The notes under the pieces were generated by a model, which ran no database searches, was not told the DNA's origin, and saw only the letters and a program-made list of their open reading frames with translations. 64,000 nucleotides of DNA from Candidatus Competibacteraceae bacterium (lineage in GTDB: Bacteria > Pseudomonadota > Gammaproteobacteria > Competibacterales > Competibacteraceae): NCBI GenBank assembly GCA_016699715.1, contig CP065007.1:620001-684000 (forward strand), given 5' to 3'. Shown piece after piece: positions 27,487-36,762 of the stretch. Position numbers and translations under genes: made by a program. How positions within the stretch are numbered: the first letter of the stretch is position 1; every line of letters starts with the position of its first letter.

Positions 27487-28959
27487 ATGTCGAATATCAT
27501 GAAATTCACCAAGATTGTGGCGACGCTGGGACCGAATTCCCGCGATCCGGAAACGGTCGAGCAACTGCTGCGGGAAGGCGCGGATGTGATTCGGCTGAAC
27601 TTTTCGCACGGTTCGCTGGAGGATCACGAATTGGCCGTGCGGCAGGTGCGGGAAGCGGCGCGGAAACTGAACCGGCACGTCGCCATCTTTCAGGATCTGC
27701 AAGGCCCCAAGATCCGCCTTGGTCAACTGGATGGGGACTCGCTCGAAGTGGGCGCCGGCGAGACGCTGGTGCTAAGCACCGACGACCTGATCGGTGGCGT
27801 GCACGACGGCGTCAAGAAAGTGGCCATCGACCATCGTGGCCTGCACGAGGAAGTCAATGCCGGCGACCGGATTCTGATCGACGACGGTTTGTTCGAATTC
27901 GTCGTCGAGCGGGTCGAGGGGCACGAGATTGTCACCCGCGTGGTCAACGGCGGCCGTCTGAAGCCGCGCAAGGGTGTCAACCTGCCCAACATCAAGCTGA
28001 ACATTTCCGCGATCACCGAAAAGGATCGGCGCGATTTGCAGTTCGCCTACGACCACGGCCTGGATTACGTGGCGCTGTCCTTCGTGCGCGAGGCCGCCGA
28101 TGTCAAGGAATTGATCGAGCTGATGCTGACCATGCACGGTCGCAAGCTGCCGATCATCGCCAAGATCGAAAAGCCCGAGGCATTCCGGCACATCGACGGC
28201 ATCATCGCGGTGGCCGACGCGATCATGGTGGCGCGCGGCGATCTGGGGGTGGAAACCTCGCCGCAAGAGGTGCCGATCATGCAGAAGATCCTCATTCATA
28301 AGTGCAACCTCGCCGGCAAGCCGGTGATCACCGCCACCCAAATGTTGGAATCGATGATCAACAATCCGCGCCCGACCCGCGCCGAGGCCAATGACGTGGC
28401 CAACGCCATTCTGGACGGGACGGACGCGGTGATGCTGTCGGCGGAAACCGCCGCCGGCCAGTATCCGGTCGAGGCGGTGCGGATGATGAAGAACATCGCG
28501 CTGACCGTCGAGACCAGCGAAGTGTTCAAGACCTTGGTGCGCAGGAATGTGGTGGCCCAGGAGGTGCTGCTGTCCAATGCCTACCCGCCGGTCGAGGATG
28601 CCGTCCACTTTGCCACCATCGATCTGGCCAACAAGGTCTGCGCCCGTTATCTGGTTGGTTTCACCAACAGCGGGGCGAGTATGCTGGGTCTGGCCAAGTT
28701 TCGGCCACTGATGCCGCTAATCGCCTTCAGCTCCAAACCGTCCACCCTGCGCAAGCTGGCGCTGGTGTGGGGAGTGGAGCCGCTGCAACTGGGCGCCGTC
28801 CAGTCGGTGGACGATCTGCTGAGTTCCGCGACCGAGTTTCTACTCAACAAGGGCATGGTGCGGGAAGGCGATCGGGTGGTGTTCACCGCCGGGGTGCCGG
28901 TCGGGGTGTCCGGCGGCACCAATATGATCAAGGTGGTGAAGGTGGAGAAGGCGGACTGA
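27487..28959 (+). CDS. pyk: Pyruvate kinase
   Basis: A 490-residue glycolytic enzyme that transfers phosphate from PEP to ADP. It begins MKFTKIVATLGPNSRDPE and contains NFSHGS, FQDLQGPKIRLG, the catalytic region AKIEKPEAFRHID and the metal and substrate loop MVARGDLGVE, then TATQMLESMI. The C-terminal allosteric domain (about 350-480) is present. The ATG at 27487 is chosen because family similarity starts there. It runs divergently from the GH57 gene, suggesting joint carbohydrate flux, although no shared regulation is visible. Confidence 0.97.
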   Translation: MSNIMKFTKIVATLGPNSRDPETVEQLLREGADVIRLNFSHGSLEDHELAVRQVREAARKLNRHVAIFQDLQGPKIRLGQLDGDSLEVGAGETLVLSTDDLIGGVHDGVKKVAIDHRGLHEEVNAGDRILIDDGLFEFVVERVEGHEIVTRVVNGGRLKPRKGVNLPNIKLNISAITEKDRRDLQFAYDHGLDYVALSFVREAADVKELIELMLTMHGRKLPIIAKIEKPEAFRHIDGIIAVADAIMVARGDLGVETSPQEVPIMQKILIHKCNLAGKPVITATQMLESMINNPRPTRAEANDVANAILDGTDAVMLSAETAAGQYPVEAVRMMKNIALTVETSEVFKTLVRRNVVAQEVLLSNAYPPVEDAVHFATIDLANKVCARYLVGFTNSGASMLGLAKFRPLMPLIAFSSKPSTLRKLALVWGVEPLQLGAVQSVDDLLSSATEFLLNKGMVREGDRVVFTAGVPVGVSGGTNMIKVVKVEKAD

Positions 28960-29085
28960 GCAGTATTTTTGCACCTGTTCACCGCTATGCTGGGCGGGAG
29001 TGGCGCATTGGCCATGAGGTGGACCTCTTAGTCAAGACCTAGTGGCCAAAGGCCGCCAAAATCCCAGAGCAACAAAGTGATCGTT

Positions 29086-29232
29086 TCAGGAAACCGGTGG
29101 GGTCAGCATATCCAAGCTAGGTACCCGCGCGAACTCGGCGGCATTGGTAGTGAGCACCGCGCCATCATGAAGAAGCGCGGTGGCCGCGATGATCAGGTCG
29201 TGCGCCCCATGGATTCCGCGCTGGCAATACAG
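29086..29232 (-). pseudogene. C-terminal remnant of a VapC-like PIN toxin
   Basis: On the minus strand, ending at 29086, a 48-residue open stretch reads GIHGAHDLIIAATALL followed by VLTTNAAEFARVPSL. This matches the C-terminal third of VapC ribonucleases, including the Asp of GAHD and the TNxxEF motif. The N-terminal two-thirds with the other catalytic acids is absent and the frame is lost upstream. No VapB partner is visible. It overlaps the 3' end of the small ORF at 29165-29392 in another frame. Confidence 0.6.
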
Positions 29233-29392
29233 CTTCGCGGATGGCGTCAAGGTCTTGGGCAAAGGACTCGGCGTCTTCGTTCAGTTTGGGCAGTGCCGCA
29301 AGCAGGCAGTTGAGCGCCCGCACCGCGACCTTGCTGGGCGTGGGAGCGGGGCGGGAATCCGGTGTTTCTGGGTTGTAGAGATCGGTTTCCAT
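29165..29392 (-). CDS. Small hypothetical protein after hypE
   Basis: A 75-residue ORF that begins directly after the hypE stop codon (TGA immediately followed by ATG). Residues 17-55 are helical and acidic (VAVRALNCLLAALPKLNEDA). The last 18 residues run over the VapC remnant in a different frame and look unnatural, so the original 3' end was probably lost. No family recognised. It may be a truncated gene. Confidence 0.35.
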   Translation of the reverse strand: METDLYNPETPDSRPAPTPSKVAVRALNCLLAALPKLNEDAESFAQDLDAIREAVLPARNPWGARPDHRGHRASS

Positions 29393-30442
29393 TCAACAAA
29401 TCCTCGGCAACTGTTCCCCGCTCAACCAATCCACCAACCGGCGTCCGCCAAACACCGTCTCCATCTCCACGAAGCCGTGCGGGTCCGCCACCACCTCGCC
29501 AATCAAGGTGGCTTCCCGGCCCAGTGGATGGGCGCGCATCGCCGCCAGCAGGGTGTCCGCCGCTTCCGCCGGGCAGATCGCCAGCAGCTTGCCCTCGTTG
29601 GCGACGTACAGCGGGTCCAGCCCGAGGAACTCGCATAGCGCCCGCACCGGCTCCTTTACCGGAATGGCCGCTTCGCGTAGCCGCATTCCGACGCCGGACT
29701 GGCGGGCGATTTCGTTGAGGGCGCTGCTCAAGCCGCCGCGAGTGGGATCGCGCAGGCAATGAATATCGGGAACCGCCGTCACCATCGTCGCCACCAGACC
29801 GTGCAGCGCGGCGCTATCGGACTCGATGGGCGCATCGAAGCTCAGGTTCTCCCGTTGCGCCAGCACCGCCATGCCGTGTTCGCCCAGCGAGCCGCTGAGC
29901 AGCACCGCGTCGCCCGGCCGCGCCCGGTTGGCGGAGATGTCCACGCCGGCCGGAATCACGCCGATGCCGGTAGTGGTGATGAACACCCCGTCACCCTTGC
30001 CACGCTCCACCACTTTGGTATCGCCGGTGACGATGGGCACCTCCGCGTCTCGCGCCGCCCGCGCCATCGATTCCACGATGCGTTTTAGATCGGCCAGCGG
30101 GAAACCTTCCTCCAGAATGAAGCCAGCGGCCAGATACAGCGGCCGCGCGCCAGCCATCGCCACGTCGTTGAGCGTGCCGTGCACCGAGAGACAGCCGATG
30201 TCGCCGCCGGGAAAGAACAGCGGCGACACCACATGGCTGTCGGTGGCCATCACCAGCCGCCCGGTCGGAACGGTCAGACGGGCACAGTCATCCTGGGCAC
30301 GCAGCCAGTCGTTATCGAAGGCGGCCAGAAACAATTCCTCGATCAACTGCGCCATCGCCCGACCGCCGCCGCCGTGGCCGATTTCGACGCACCCCCGCGC
30401 GAGATCGAGCTTGCGGGCGTAGGCTTCCCGCCGGGAACTCAT
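29393..30442 (-). CDS. hypE: Hydrogenase maturation factor HypE
   Basis: A 349-residue protein that dehydrates the carbamoyl group on its own C-terminal cysteine to a thiocyanate, the CN donor for the [NiFe] site. The C-terminus is exactly PRIC, the modified tail. The N-terminal GHGGGGRAMAQLI and the GDTKVVERGKGDGVFI segment are PurM-like ATP-binding motifs. The ATG at 30442 overlaps the hypD stop (ATGA); the upstream frame is not family-like. Last conserved gene of hypCDE. Confidence 0.97.
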   Translation of the reverse strand: MSSRREAYARKLDLARGCVEIGHGGGGRAMAQLIEELFLAAFDNDWLRAQDDCARLTVPTGRLVMATDSHVVSPLFFPGGDIGCLSVHGTLNDVAMAGARPLYLAAGFILEEGFPLADLKRIVESMARAARDAEVPIVTGDTKVVERGKGDGVFITTTGIGVIPAGVDISANRARPGDAVLLSGSLGEHGMAVLAQRENLSFDAPIESDSAALHGLVATMVTAVPDIHCLRDPTRGGLSSALNEIARQSGVGMRLREAAIPVKEPVRALCEFLGLDPLYVANEGKLLAICPAEAADTLLAAMRAHPLGREATLIGEVVADPHGFVEMETVFGGRRLVDWLSGEQLPRIC

Positions 30443-31590
30443 GAGGCCACCGCCTGCCGGAATCGCCCATAGTGATAGTGCGCCGCGCAGGCGCCTTCGG
30501 CCGAAACCATGCAGGAACCCAGTGGATGATCGGGGGTGCAGGCGGTGGCGAACACCTTGCATTCTTCCGGGCGCTTGACCCCGCGCAACACCTCGCCGCA
30601 GGCGCAGGCTTTGTGGTCGCTGGCCTGAATCGCGGGCACGGCGAAGCGCCGTTCAGCGTCCCAGTCCGCAAACTCTGGCCGGATCGCCAGGGCGCTGTTC
30701 GGCAGTTCGCCCAGGCCGCGCCATTCGAAGCTCGGGCGGATCTCGAACACCTCCTCCATCAACTGTTGCGCCTTGCGATTGCCTTCGGCGCCGACCGCGC
30801 GGGTATATTCGTTCTCCACCCGAACCTCGCCGGCGTTGAGCTGGCGCACCAGCATCAGAATCGATTGCAACACGTCCAGCGGTTCGAAGCCGGCGATGAC
30901 CAGCGGCCGGCGGTATTCGGTGGCGACGAACTCGTAGGCGCGCGTGCCGATGATGGTGCTGACGTGAGCAGGGCCGATGAAGCCGTTAACCACGCCAGCG
31001 CCGCGAGTCGCCGCTTCTTGATGAGGCGAGGAAAAATCGGTTGCCAGCAGCGCCCGCAGCGCCGGCGGGGTGAGGACGTGATTGCAGTACACACTGAAGT
31101 TGCCCAGCTCCTCGCGCCGGGCTTGCCGGAGGACGACGGCGGTGGGCGGGGTGGTGGTCTCGAAGCCGATGGCGAAGAACACCACCGACCGGTCGGGCTG
31201 GGCGCGGGCGATCTCCAGCGCATCGCTGACCGAGTACACCATCCGCACATCCGCGCCGCGCGCCTTGGCCTTGAGCAGGGTATCGCCCTGGGCGCCGGGT
31301 ACGCGCAGCAGGTCGCCGTAGCTGCACAGAATTACCCGTTCGCGTTCCACCAGATCGATCGCCGCCTGCAATCGTCCGCTTGGCAGCACGCACACTGGGC
31401 AGCCGGGGCCATGAATCAGCCGCACTTCGGCCGGCAACAGGTCTTCGATGCCGTAGCGGCAGATGGCGTGGGTGTGGCCGCCGCAGAATTCCATCAGCGC
31501 ATAGCGGCGATCCGGCTCGATCTCCCGCCGGATACGGGCGGCCAGACCTTGCGCCAGGCGGCCGTCGCGAAATTCATCCAGGTATTTCAT
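30439..31590 (-). CDS. hypD: Hydrogenase maturation factor HypD
   Basis: A 383-residue iron-sulfur scaffold on which, with HypC, the Fe(CN)2CO moiety is assembled. Visible motifs are MEFCGGHTHAICRYG, GPGCPVCVLP, FFAIGFETTTPPTA, and the C-terminal cluster cysteines in KACACGEVLRG, CKVFATACTPDHPLGSCMVS. The start overlaps hypC by 17 bases and the stop overlaps hypE by four, so all three are coupled. Confidence 0.97.
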   Translation of the reverse strand: MKYLDEFRDGRLAQGLAARIRREIEPDRRYALMEFCGGHTHAICRYGIEDLLPAEVRLIHGPGCPVCVLPSGRLQAAIDLVERERVILCSYGDLLRVPGAQGDTLLKAKARGADVRMVYSVSDALEIARAQPDRSVVFFAIGFETTTPPTAVVLRQARREELGNFSVYCNHVLTPPALRALLATDFSSPHQEAATRGAGVVNGFIGPAHVSTIIGTRAYEFVATEYRRPLVIAGFEPLDVLQSILMLVRQLNAGEVRVENEYTRAVGAEGNRKAQQLMEEVFEIRPSFEWRGLGELPNSALAIRPEFADWDAERRFAVPAIQASDHKACACGEVLRGVKRPEECKVFATACTPDHPLGSCMVSAEGACAAHYHYGRFRQAVAS

Positions 31591-31813
31591 CGTTTGCCAT
31601 CTCCGAGAATTCGGCGATCAGCCGCAGGGTTTCCGCCGCTTCTTCCGGGTCCAGGCGGTTGAGGGCATAGCCGACGTGGACGATGACGTAATCGCCGATT
31701 TGCAAGTCGTCCACCAGCGCGGTGGAAATCGTCTTGCGCACGCCGCCCATGTCCACCACGGCATGCTCGGGATCGATCAATTCGGTTACCTGCGCGGGAA
31801 TGGCGAGACACAT
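31574..31813 (-). CDS. hypC: Hydrogenase maturation chaperone HypC
   Basis: A 79-residue chaperone starting MCLAIPAQVTELID; the Cys2 after Met removal binds the iron moiety and the hydrogenase large subunit. The downstream GDYVIVHVGYALNRLDPEEA is typical. It is first of the hypCDE run. A second hypC homologue lies at 52969-53211 beside the structural genes, so this copy probably serves the HypD scaffold. Confidence 0.95.
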   Translation of the reverse strand: MCLAIPAQVTELIDPEHAVVDMGGVRKTISTALVDDLQIGDYVIVHVGYALNRLDPEEAAETLRLIAEFSEMANDEIPG

Positions 31814-32042
31814 GCTGAAGGACCTCCAAAAGCACGGTATGGAGATGGGGCGATGAAAAAGAGTTTAGATGTCGTGTCCGCGCTCTTTAACTCTTTACAT
31901 CTTAGACCACCAACCAAACCCCTGGAGATTTCCCATTGGTGATGTCGAACGCCCCAACCGGCTGGCCGACTCAGGTTGAAATTCATCTTGGTTTAAGGTT
32001 GACCTGATAGGGTTTAAATTCCTTAACTAATTGGGGGGAATT

Positions 32043-33086
32043 ATGAAAAACGGTTTTGTCTCCGGATTGCTCGGTATGGCGGTTCTGACCGGTGCGGTGT
32101 TCGCCGCCGAGGGCCAGTGGCAGGCACTGCCGGACAAGGCGCCTGAGCCTGCCGACAATCCGACCACCGAAGCCAAAGTGACACTCGGCAAGATGTTGTA
32201 TTTCGATACCCGTTTTTCGTCGACCGGCACGGTGTCCTGTTTTTCCTGTCACAACGTGATGGAGGGTGGCGACGACCATCGCCCCACGTCGATCGGCGTC
32301 CACGGCCAAGTGGGTGGACGCAACGCCCCGACGGTTTGGAATGCGGCGTTCCTTTCCGCGCAGTTCTGGGACGGTCGCGCGCCTTCGCTTGAAGAACAGG
32401 CCAAGGGGCCGCCGACCAATCCCATAGAAATGGGCATGGAAAATCTGGACGCCACCATTGCCCGCATCCAGGCGATTCCGGGGTACAAGTCGTACTTTAC
32501 AGCGGCGTTCGGCCAAGGCGATACCGTGACCATGGACAACGCCGCCAAAGCCATCGCTGCCTACGAGCGTACTTTGATCACGCCGGATAGCGCCTATGAT
32601 CGCTACGTCAAGGGTGACAAGAAGGCCATGACTAAACAGCAGGTGCGAGGCATGGACACTTTCGCCAAAACCGGCTGCACGGCCTGCCATTCCGGCCCCG
32701 CTTTCAACGGTTCGGCCAATCTGCCGATGGGACAGGGCTTTTTCATGAAGTTCCCGACGTTCCCTGGTAGCGCCTACGAGGCGCGGCACAAGCTTACCGA
32801 GGATCTGGGACGCTATACCGTCACGAAGCAGGATGCCGATAAAAATATGTGGCGAGTGCCAACGTTGCGGAATCTGACCTACACCGCACCCTACTTCCAC
32901 AACGGTTCGGTACAGAGTCTGGATGAAGCGGTACGGGTGATGGCCAAGACCCAGCTCAACAAGGATCTGAGCAAGAGCGAAATTCAGGACATCGTCGCGT
33001 TCTTGGGAGCGCTGGATGGTTCCTTTCCGCAACAGCTCATGCCCAGGCTGCCGCCAACGCCCGGCAATCTGCTGACGGGAAACTAG
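32043..33086 (+). CDS. Di-haem cytochrome c peroxidase
   Basis: A 347-residue periplasmic enzyme that reduces H2O2 with electrons from cytochrome c. A signal peptide (KNGFVSGLLGMAVLTGAVFA) precedes two c-type haem sites, CFSCH (about residue 63) and CTACH (about residue 213). Conserved CcpA/MauG blocks include GRNAPTVWNAAF, FWDGRAPSLEEQA and VPTLRNLTYTAPYFHNG. The ATG at 32043 follows ggggggaatt. It stands on the opposite strand between hypF and hypC, so it splits the hyp cluster. It may detoxify peroxide formed when oxygen meets the hydrogenase chain (inference). Confidence 0.93.
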   Translation: MKNGFVSGLLGMAVLTGAVFAAEGQWQALPDKAPEPADNPTTEAKVTLGKMLYFDTRFSSTGTVSCFSCHNVMEGGDDHRPTSIGVHGQVGGRNAPTVWNAAFLSAQFWDGRAPSLEEQAKGPPTNPIEMGMENLDATIARIQAIPGYKSYFTAAFGQGDTVTMDNAAKAIAAYERTLITPDSAYDRYVKGDKKAMTKQQVRGMDTFAKTGCTACHSGPAFNGSANLPMGQGFFMKFPTFPGSAYEARHKLTEDLGRYTVTKQDADKNMWRVPTLRNLTYTAPYFHNGSVQSLDEAVRVMAKTQLNKDLSKSEIQDIVAFLGALDGSFPQQLMPRLPPTPGNLLTGN

Positions 33087-33186
33087 GCGCGGTCATGCAC
33101 CACGCGGCGCGTGCCGCTCAGCCAGTAGGTCATGGTGACCGGTGCGCCCGCCGTTCCTCGTAAATCTCTCACCTCTGGGGCAGGGC

Positions 33187-35472
33187 TCAACCCGGTTTGG
33201 CCAGCATCACCACCCACGACTGACCCAAGCTGAGACCACCGTCGTTGGGCGGTGCCTGCCGGGCGGTGAATACTCGCCAGCCGGCCGTTTCCAGCCGGGT
33301 CTGGAGTTGCGTGCTCAGCAAGCGGTTGAGAAAGCAGCCGCCGCCCAGCGCCACCTGTTCCAAGCCGGTTCGGTCGCGTGCCCAGCGCAGCCATTCGCTC
33401 AGCGCCAGCGCCAGGGTGGCGTGGAAGCAAGCCGCGCCCCGGCCCGGTTCCACGCCTTCGGCCAGAGCGGCCAGCAGCGGCAGCAGGTCCAGCGCGCCGT
33501 CGTCACGCAGGATGAAAGCTTCCATCAACGGTTGCGCCGGGCCGTGGCGGTGTGCCAGCGCCTCCAATTCCATCGCCGCCTGCCCCTCGTAGTCGTTGAC
33601 TTCCCGCACGCCCAGCACGGCGGCGGCGGCGTCGAACAGGCGGCCGGCGCTGCTGGTTTCGGGAGTGTTGATGCGTTGTTCCAGCATGTGCCGGATGATC
33701 GTCGCCCTGGCGCCGAAGCGGCGGTCGATCTCCTCATCCCTTCCCAGCAGATGCAGCACCGCCACCGCCAGTCGCCACGGTTCGCGGGCAGCTCGGTCGC
33801 CGCCGGGCAGGGGCAGTGGTCGCAGATGGCCGAGCCGCTCGAAATTCGCCCCGTCCACCCACAGCAGTTCGCCGCCCCAGAGGCCGCCATCCACGCCCAG
33901 GCCCACGCCGTCCAGCGCCAACCCCAGCACCGGTTCCCGCAGACCGTGTTCGGCCACGACCGCCGCGATGTGGGCGTGATGGTGCTGCACGGCGATACAG
34001 GGCAAATCCCGCTCCGCCGCGTAAGTCGCCGCCAGCCGGCTACTGGGGAAATCCGGATGCAGGTCGCGGGCGACCCGCTCGGGCACGATCCGCAGAATGT
34101 CCTGCAGGTGGGTCATGGTCTCTTCCAAGGCCCGGCAGGTGGCGGCGTTGTCGAGGCTGCCGATATGGGGGGAGAGATAGGCTCGATCATCGCGAGTCAG
34201 GCAGAGGGTGTTTTTGAGATAACCGCCCAGCGCCAGTGTCGAGGGTCCGGCTTGGGGTAGGCGGATGGCTTGCGGGGTGTGGCCGCGGGAGCGGCGGATG
34301 AAAGTATTGTCAGTCACAACGCTATCCTCGCAGCGGGCCAGAATCGCCCGGTTGTGGGTGACGAAACCGTCGGCGATGCCTTGCAGCCGCCGCGTTGCCT
34401 CGTCGTCGTCGATCACCAAGGGTTCGCCGCCGGGATTGGCGCTGGTCATAACCAGCAGCAGCGGTTGCGGTTGCGTCAGCCATGCCGTTCCGGCGGGACG
34501 ACCGGCCGCTTCGTGGAACAACAGATAATGCAGTGGCGTGTAGGGCAGCATGACGCCCAGATGCGCCAAGCCCGGCGCGATGCCGGACAAGCGTCGGCCG
34601 CTATCCGGGCCTTGGCGCAGCAGCACGATGGGGCGTTGCGGCGCTGCCAGCCGCCGCCAGTCCGCCTCATCGCCTTCCACCCAGTACGCCAGCGAGGCAA
34701 GGTTGGCGGCCATGACCGCAAACGGCTTGGCGTCGCGCTGCTTGCGCTGGCGCAGACGGGCCACGCTGGCGGCGTTTTGGGCATCGCAAACCAGGTGAAA
34801 ACCGCCCAACCCCTTAATGGCCAGAATCTCACCGGCGCGCAGACGGTCCAGTGTGGCGGCGATAACATCGTCCACTTCGACCGATGCGCCGGTGGCGTCG
34901 CGCAGGCTCAGATGGGGACCGCAGACCGGACAGGCGTTGGGCTGCGCGTGAAAGCGGCGGTCGCCGGGATCACGATATTCCCGCGTGCAGGCCGGGCACA
35001 GGGGAAAATCGGCCATGCTGGTATTGGGGCGGTCGTAGGGCAGGGCGGCGGTAATGGTGTAGCGCGGGCCGCAGTGGGTGCAGTTGACGAAGGGATAGCG
35101 GTAACGGCGGTCGCCGGGATCGAACAATTCCGCCAGACAATCGTCGCAAACCGCCGTGTCCGGCGTGATGTCGGCGCTGACCGCGCCGGCGCCGCTGGTG
35201 GCAATCACGAAAGCGGGTTCCAGCCGATGCGGAGCCAGCTCGCGGATGCCGAGCGCGTCGATACGGGCCAGCGGCGGCGGTTGACGCAGGGCATGGAGAA
35301 AGTCATCCAACGCGGCGGGGGTGCCCTGAATCTCGATGGTCACGCCCGCGCCGTCGTTGCGGACGAAGCCGCTCAGTCGGCGCGCTACCGCCAAGCGGTA
35401 CACAAACGGGCGGAATCCCACCCCCTGCACCTGGCCGCTGATCTGGATGGCGCGGCGTTGCGGCGCGGTCAT
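33187..35472 (-). CDS. hypF: Carbamoyltransferase HypF
   Basis: A 761-residue enzyme that activates carbamoyl phosphate and transfers the carbamoyl group to the HypE cysteine. Domains in order: acylphosphatase (about 8-95, QVQGVGFRPFVYRLA), two zinc-finger motifs (CDDCLAELFDPGDRRY with CTHCGP; CPACTREY with CPVCGP), a YrdC-like domain (about 200-390) and a Kae1-like domain with HHHAHIAAV and a C-terminal GGCFLN. Complete by length. It follows hypB by 45 bases. Confidence 0.97.
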   Translation of the reverse strand: MTAPQRRAIQISGQVQGVGFRPFVYRLAVARRLSGFVRNDGAGVTIEIQGTPAALDDFLHALRQPPPLARIDALGIRELAPHRLEPAFVIATSGAGAVSADITPDTAVCDDCLAELFDPGDRRYRYPFVNCTHCGPRYTITAALPYDRPNTSMADFPLCPACTREYRDPGDRRFHAQPNACPVCGPHLSLRDATGASVEVDDVIAATLDRLRAGEILAIKGLGGFHLVCDAQNAASVARLRQRKQRDAKPFAVMAANLASLAYWVEGDEADWRRLAAPQRPIVLLRQGPDSGRRLSGIAPGLAHLGVMLPYTPLHYLLFHEAAGRPAGTAWLTQPQPLLLVMTSANPGGEPLVIDDDEATRRLQGIADGFVTHNRAILARCEDSVVTDNTFIRRSRGHTPQAIRLPQAGPSTLALGGYLKNTLCLTRDDRAYLSPHIGSLDNAATCRALEETMTHLQDILRIVPERVARDLHPDFPSSRLAATYAAERDLPCIAVQHHHAHIAAVVAEHGLREPVLGLALDGVGLGVDGGLWGGELLWVDGANFERLGHLRPLPLPGGDRAAREPWRLAVAVLHLLGRDEEIDRRFGARATIIRHMLEQRINTPETSSAGRLFDAAAAVLGVREVNDYEGQAAMELEALAHRHGPAQPLMEAFILRDDGALDLLPLLAALAEGVEPGRGAACFHATLALALSEWLRWARDRTGLEQVALGGGCFLNRLLSTQLQTRLETAGWRVFTARQAPPNDGGLSLGQSWVVMLAKPG

Positions 35473-35517
35473 GCGTCACCTCCGCCGCCAGCGGCGGGCG
35501 CTGGTTCGGGATTTGGG

Positions 35518-36351
35518 TCAGGCGGGGCTCTCGGCCAGGCGCACCCGCGCCGCGGCCAGATCCGCTTCCAAACGGCTGACTTGTTGCGCCAGCGCCGCCC
35601 GTTGGCCCCGCCGCAGCCAGTCCAGCCAGACGTCCATGCCTTCGCCGGTCCGAGCGGACAGTTGCAGGATCTGAACGTCGGGGTTGATCCGTCGTGCGTA
35701 GTCCAGACAGCGTTCCACATCGAAATCCAGATAGGGCAACAGGTCGGTCTTGTTGAGCAGCATCAAGCCAGCGGCGGCGAACATATTCGCGTATTTCAGT
35801 GGCTTGTCCTCGCCCTCGGTCACCGATAGCACCACGACCTTGCACGCCTCGCCCAGATCGAAATCCGCCGGACAGACCAGGTTGCCGACGTTTTCGATGA
35901 ACAGTACCCCATGTTCCGGCAACGGCAGCCGTTCCAGGGCGTGACCGATGCCGTGGGCGTCCAGGTGGCACCCCTTGCCGGTGTTGATTTGCACCGCCGG
36001 CGCTCCGGCGGCGCGGATGCGTTCGGCATCGTTGGCGGTCTGCTGGTCGCCACCGATCACCGCCACCGGAAATTCGGTGCCCAGCGCCTGAACCGTTCGG
36101 GCCAGCAGCGTGGTCTTGCCGGAACCGGGGCTGGAGACCAGGTTCAAGACCAAGATGCCTCGTTCCGTGAACAGACGCCGGTTGCCGGTGGCGAATTCGG
36201 CGTTTTTCGCCAGAATATCCTGTTCCAGGGTGAGCCGCCGGGCTTCGGGGGCATGATCGTGAACGTGGGGATGCGCGTGAGGAAGGTCCTGCGCATGGTC
36301 GTGAGAGTGGATGGTCAATTCGTTTTCACCGCAACCGCAGGTGCTGCACAT
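35518..36351 (-). CDS. hypB: Hydrogenase nickel incorporation GTPase HypB
   Basis: A 277-residue GTPase that drives nickel insertion into the large subunit. The N-terminus carries the high-affinity nickel motif CSTCGCG, followed by a His-rich nickel-storage stretch (HSHDHAQDLPHAHPHVHDH, about 15-33). The G domain shows the P-loop SSPGSGKTTL, IGGDQQTANDAERI, ENVGNLVCPADFDLG and NKTDLL. It starts one base after the hypA stop. The His-rich tail suggests nickel buffering as well as delivery. Confidence 0.97.
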   Translation of the reverse strand: MCSTCGCGENELTIHSHDHAQDLPHAHPHVHDHAPEARRLTLEQDILAKNAEFATGNRRLFTERGILVLNLVSSPGSGKTTLLARTVQALGTEFPVAVIGGDQQTANDAERIRAAGAPAVQINTGKGCHLDAHGIGHALERLPLPEHGVLFIENVGNLVCPADFDLGEACKVVVLSVTEGEDKPLKYANMFAAAGLMLLNKTDLLPYLDFDVERCLDYARRINPDVQILQLSARTGEGMDVWLDWLRRGQRAALAQQVSRLEADLAAARVRLAESPA

Positions 36352-36693
36352 TTACTCGACCTCCAATTCCTTGATCCGCATTTCGTTGCCGCCCGTCAGC
36401 CGCCACTGAAAGCCGCCGCAGCACGGGCAGGGGTCGTAATATTCATGGACCGTGATCGCTTGCGCGCAGTCCAGGCAATAGGCTTGACCCGGCAGCGTGA
36501 CGATATCCAGCTCCGCCGTGTCTGCCACCGTATCCCGGCGGGCGATCTCGAAGGCGAAGCGCAAGGCATCCAGTTCGACATTGGCCAGCGCGCCGATTTC
36601 CAGCCACACCCGCCGCACCCGGCTAAATCCCTGCCGGTGGGTTTGGACGGTGAGGGTTTCGATGATGCTTTCGCACAGCGAAAGTTCGTGCAT
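36352..36693 (-). CDS. hypA: Hydrogenase nickel metallochaperone HypA
   Basis: A 113-residue protein starting MHELSLCESIIETL; His2 is the nickel ligand. Its zinc site has two Cys pairs, in CLDC (about residue 73) and CPCC (about residue 92). It hands nickel to HypB and the hydrogenase large subunit. Immediately followed by hypB. Confidence 0.96.
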   Translation of the reverse strand: MHELSLCESIIETLTVQTHRQGFSRVRRVWLEIGALANVELDALRFAFEIARRDTVADTAELDIVTLPGQAYCLDCAQAITVHEYYDPCPCCGGFQWRLTGGNEMRIKELEVE

Positions 36694-36762
36694 GACGGGC
36701 GTTGCCGGGAGGATTGTTCCGATCCGCCCCGCACGGCGCGGAGCAGACCGGAGGAGAGTGGT

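Noticed and set aside
30472..31662. Long plus-strand ORF (396 codons) opposite hypD
   Set aside because: High-GC antisense frame with no motifs; hypD on the other strand is certain. The same applies to other long antisense ORFs such as 25941-28301, 34270-35829 and 58385-59953.
31848..31910. Matching words aaagagt/actcttt and agatgt/acatct in the hypC-ccp intergenic region
   Set aside because: They occur in crossed rather than nested order, so they do not form one simple hairpin; no support for a regulatory element.
33400..33430. Possible second hypF-like fragment
   Set aside because: It is only the alternative frame of hypF.
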